Assembly: GCA_021805485.1 (NCBI GenBank)
Contig: JAJZFF010000258.1
Span: 1 to 6,361 of the forward strand
DNA: 6,361 nt
DNA from: Pseudomonadota bacterium
GTDB taxonomy: Bacteria; Pseudomonadota; Alphaproteobacteria; Acetobacterales; Acetobacteraceae
Direction of reading: 5' to 3'
Part shown: positions 6,269 through 6,361 of the stretch, one piece after another
How the letters are laid out: each line of letters begins with the position of its first letter
Numbering within the stretch: the first letter of the stretch is position 1
Notes under the pieces: model-generated
What the model was told of the DNA's origin: nothing
What the model saw: only the letters and a program-made list of their open reading frames with translations
The model's database searches: none
Program-made: the position numbers and the translations under genes

Positions 6269-6361
6269 ATGGTCTATCTCGACGCCAACGCCAGCGAGCC
6301 GCTGCGCCCGGAAGCGCGTGCGGCCGTTCTCGCCGCGCTCGAGGCGCCGGGCAACCCGTCC
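6269..6361 (+). CDS. Cysteine desulfurase, N-terminal fragment (runs off the window)
   Basis: Only the first 31 codons are present. They read MVYLDANASEPLRPE and end in APGNPS, matching the opening of class V aminotransferase-fold cysteine desulfurases (YLDNAATTP followed about 20 residues later by GNPSS). These PLP enzymes take sulfur from cysteine and pass it as persulfide to Fe-S scaffolds. The PLP lysine and active cysteine lie beyond the window, so activity and subtype (IscS/NifS-like or SufS-like) cannot be judged. The reading DANAS in place of the common DNAAT is a variant of the first motif. It starts 9 bases after cysE, so the two are probably one transcript, and from family context I infer that Fe-S assembly genes follow. 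Confidence 0.85.
   Translation, partial: MVYLDANASEPLRPEARAAVLAALEAPGNPS

Overview
This is a GC-rich (roughly 70% G+C by eye) bacterial window. Dense coding, ATGA start/stop overlaps and strong third-position G/C bias point to an alphaproteobacterium, probably Rhodospirillales or an Acetobacteraceae-like lineage. The lineage is an inference from base composition and gene style, not from a marker gene.

Region 1 (bases 1-4380, + strand) looks like a single operon of membrane proteins. It holds the C-terminal end of an HflK-like SPFH protein, a complete HflC-like SPFH protein with a very histidine-rich N-terminus, a complete HflK-like SPFH protein, and a complete P1B-type heavy-metal transporting ATPase. 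The last three genes are joined by 4-base ATGA overlaps, so translational coupling and a shared function are likely. The ATPase has all catalytic motifs (TGES, CPC, DKTGT, HP, GDGIND) but no N-terminal metal-binding domain. The HflC-like partner carries 12 histidines in its first 23 residues on the predicted cytosolic side. The working idea is that three SPFH proteins build a ring or cage around a metal pump, with the His-rich tail acting as its metal-capture domain in trans. No FtsH protease gene is visible, so 'protease modulator' would be a misleading name here.

Region 2 (4381-4448) is a short convergent gap with a strong GC-rich hairpin between the ATPase and a reverse-strand gene. That gene (5114-4449) encodes a small alpha/beta hydrolase with an intact Ser-Asp-His triad.

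Region 3 (5115-5563) is a 449-base divergent intergenic region with no convincing gene. It holds a perfect 22-bp palindrome just upstream of the hydrolase and a perfect 20-bp tandem duplication on the cysE side, plus some minor hairpins.

Region 4 (5564-6361, + strand) holds cysE (serine O-acetyltransferase, short class) followed after 9 bases by the first 31 codons of a cysteine desulfurase. This pairs cysteine synthesis with sulfur mobilisation and probably opens an Fe-S cluster assembly (isc/suf-type) operon that continues past the window.
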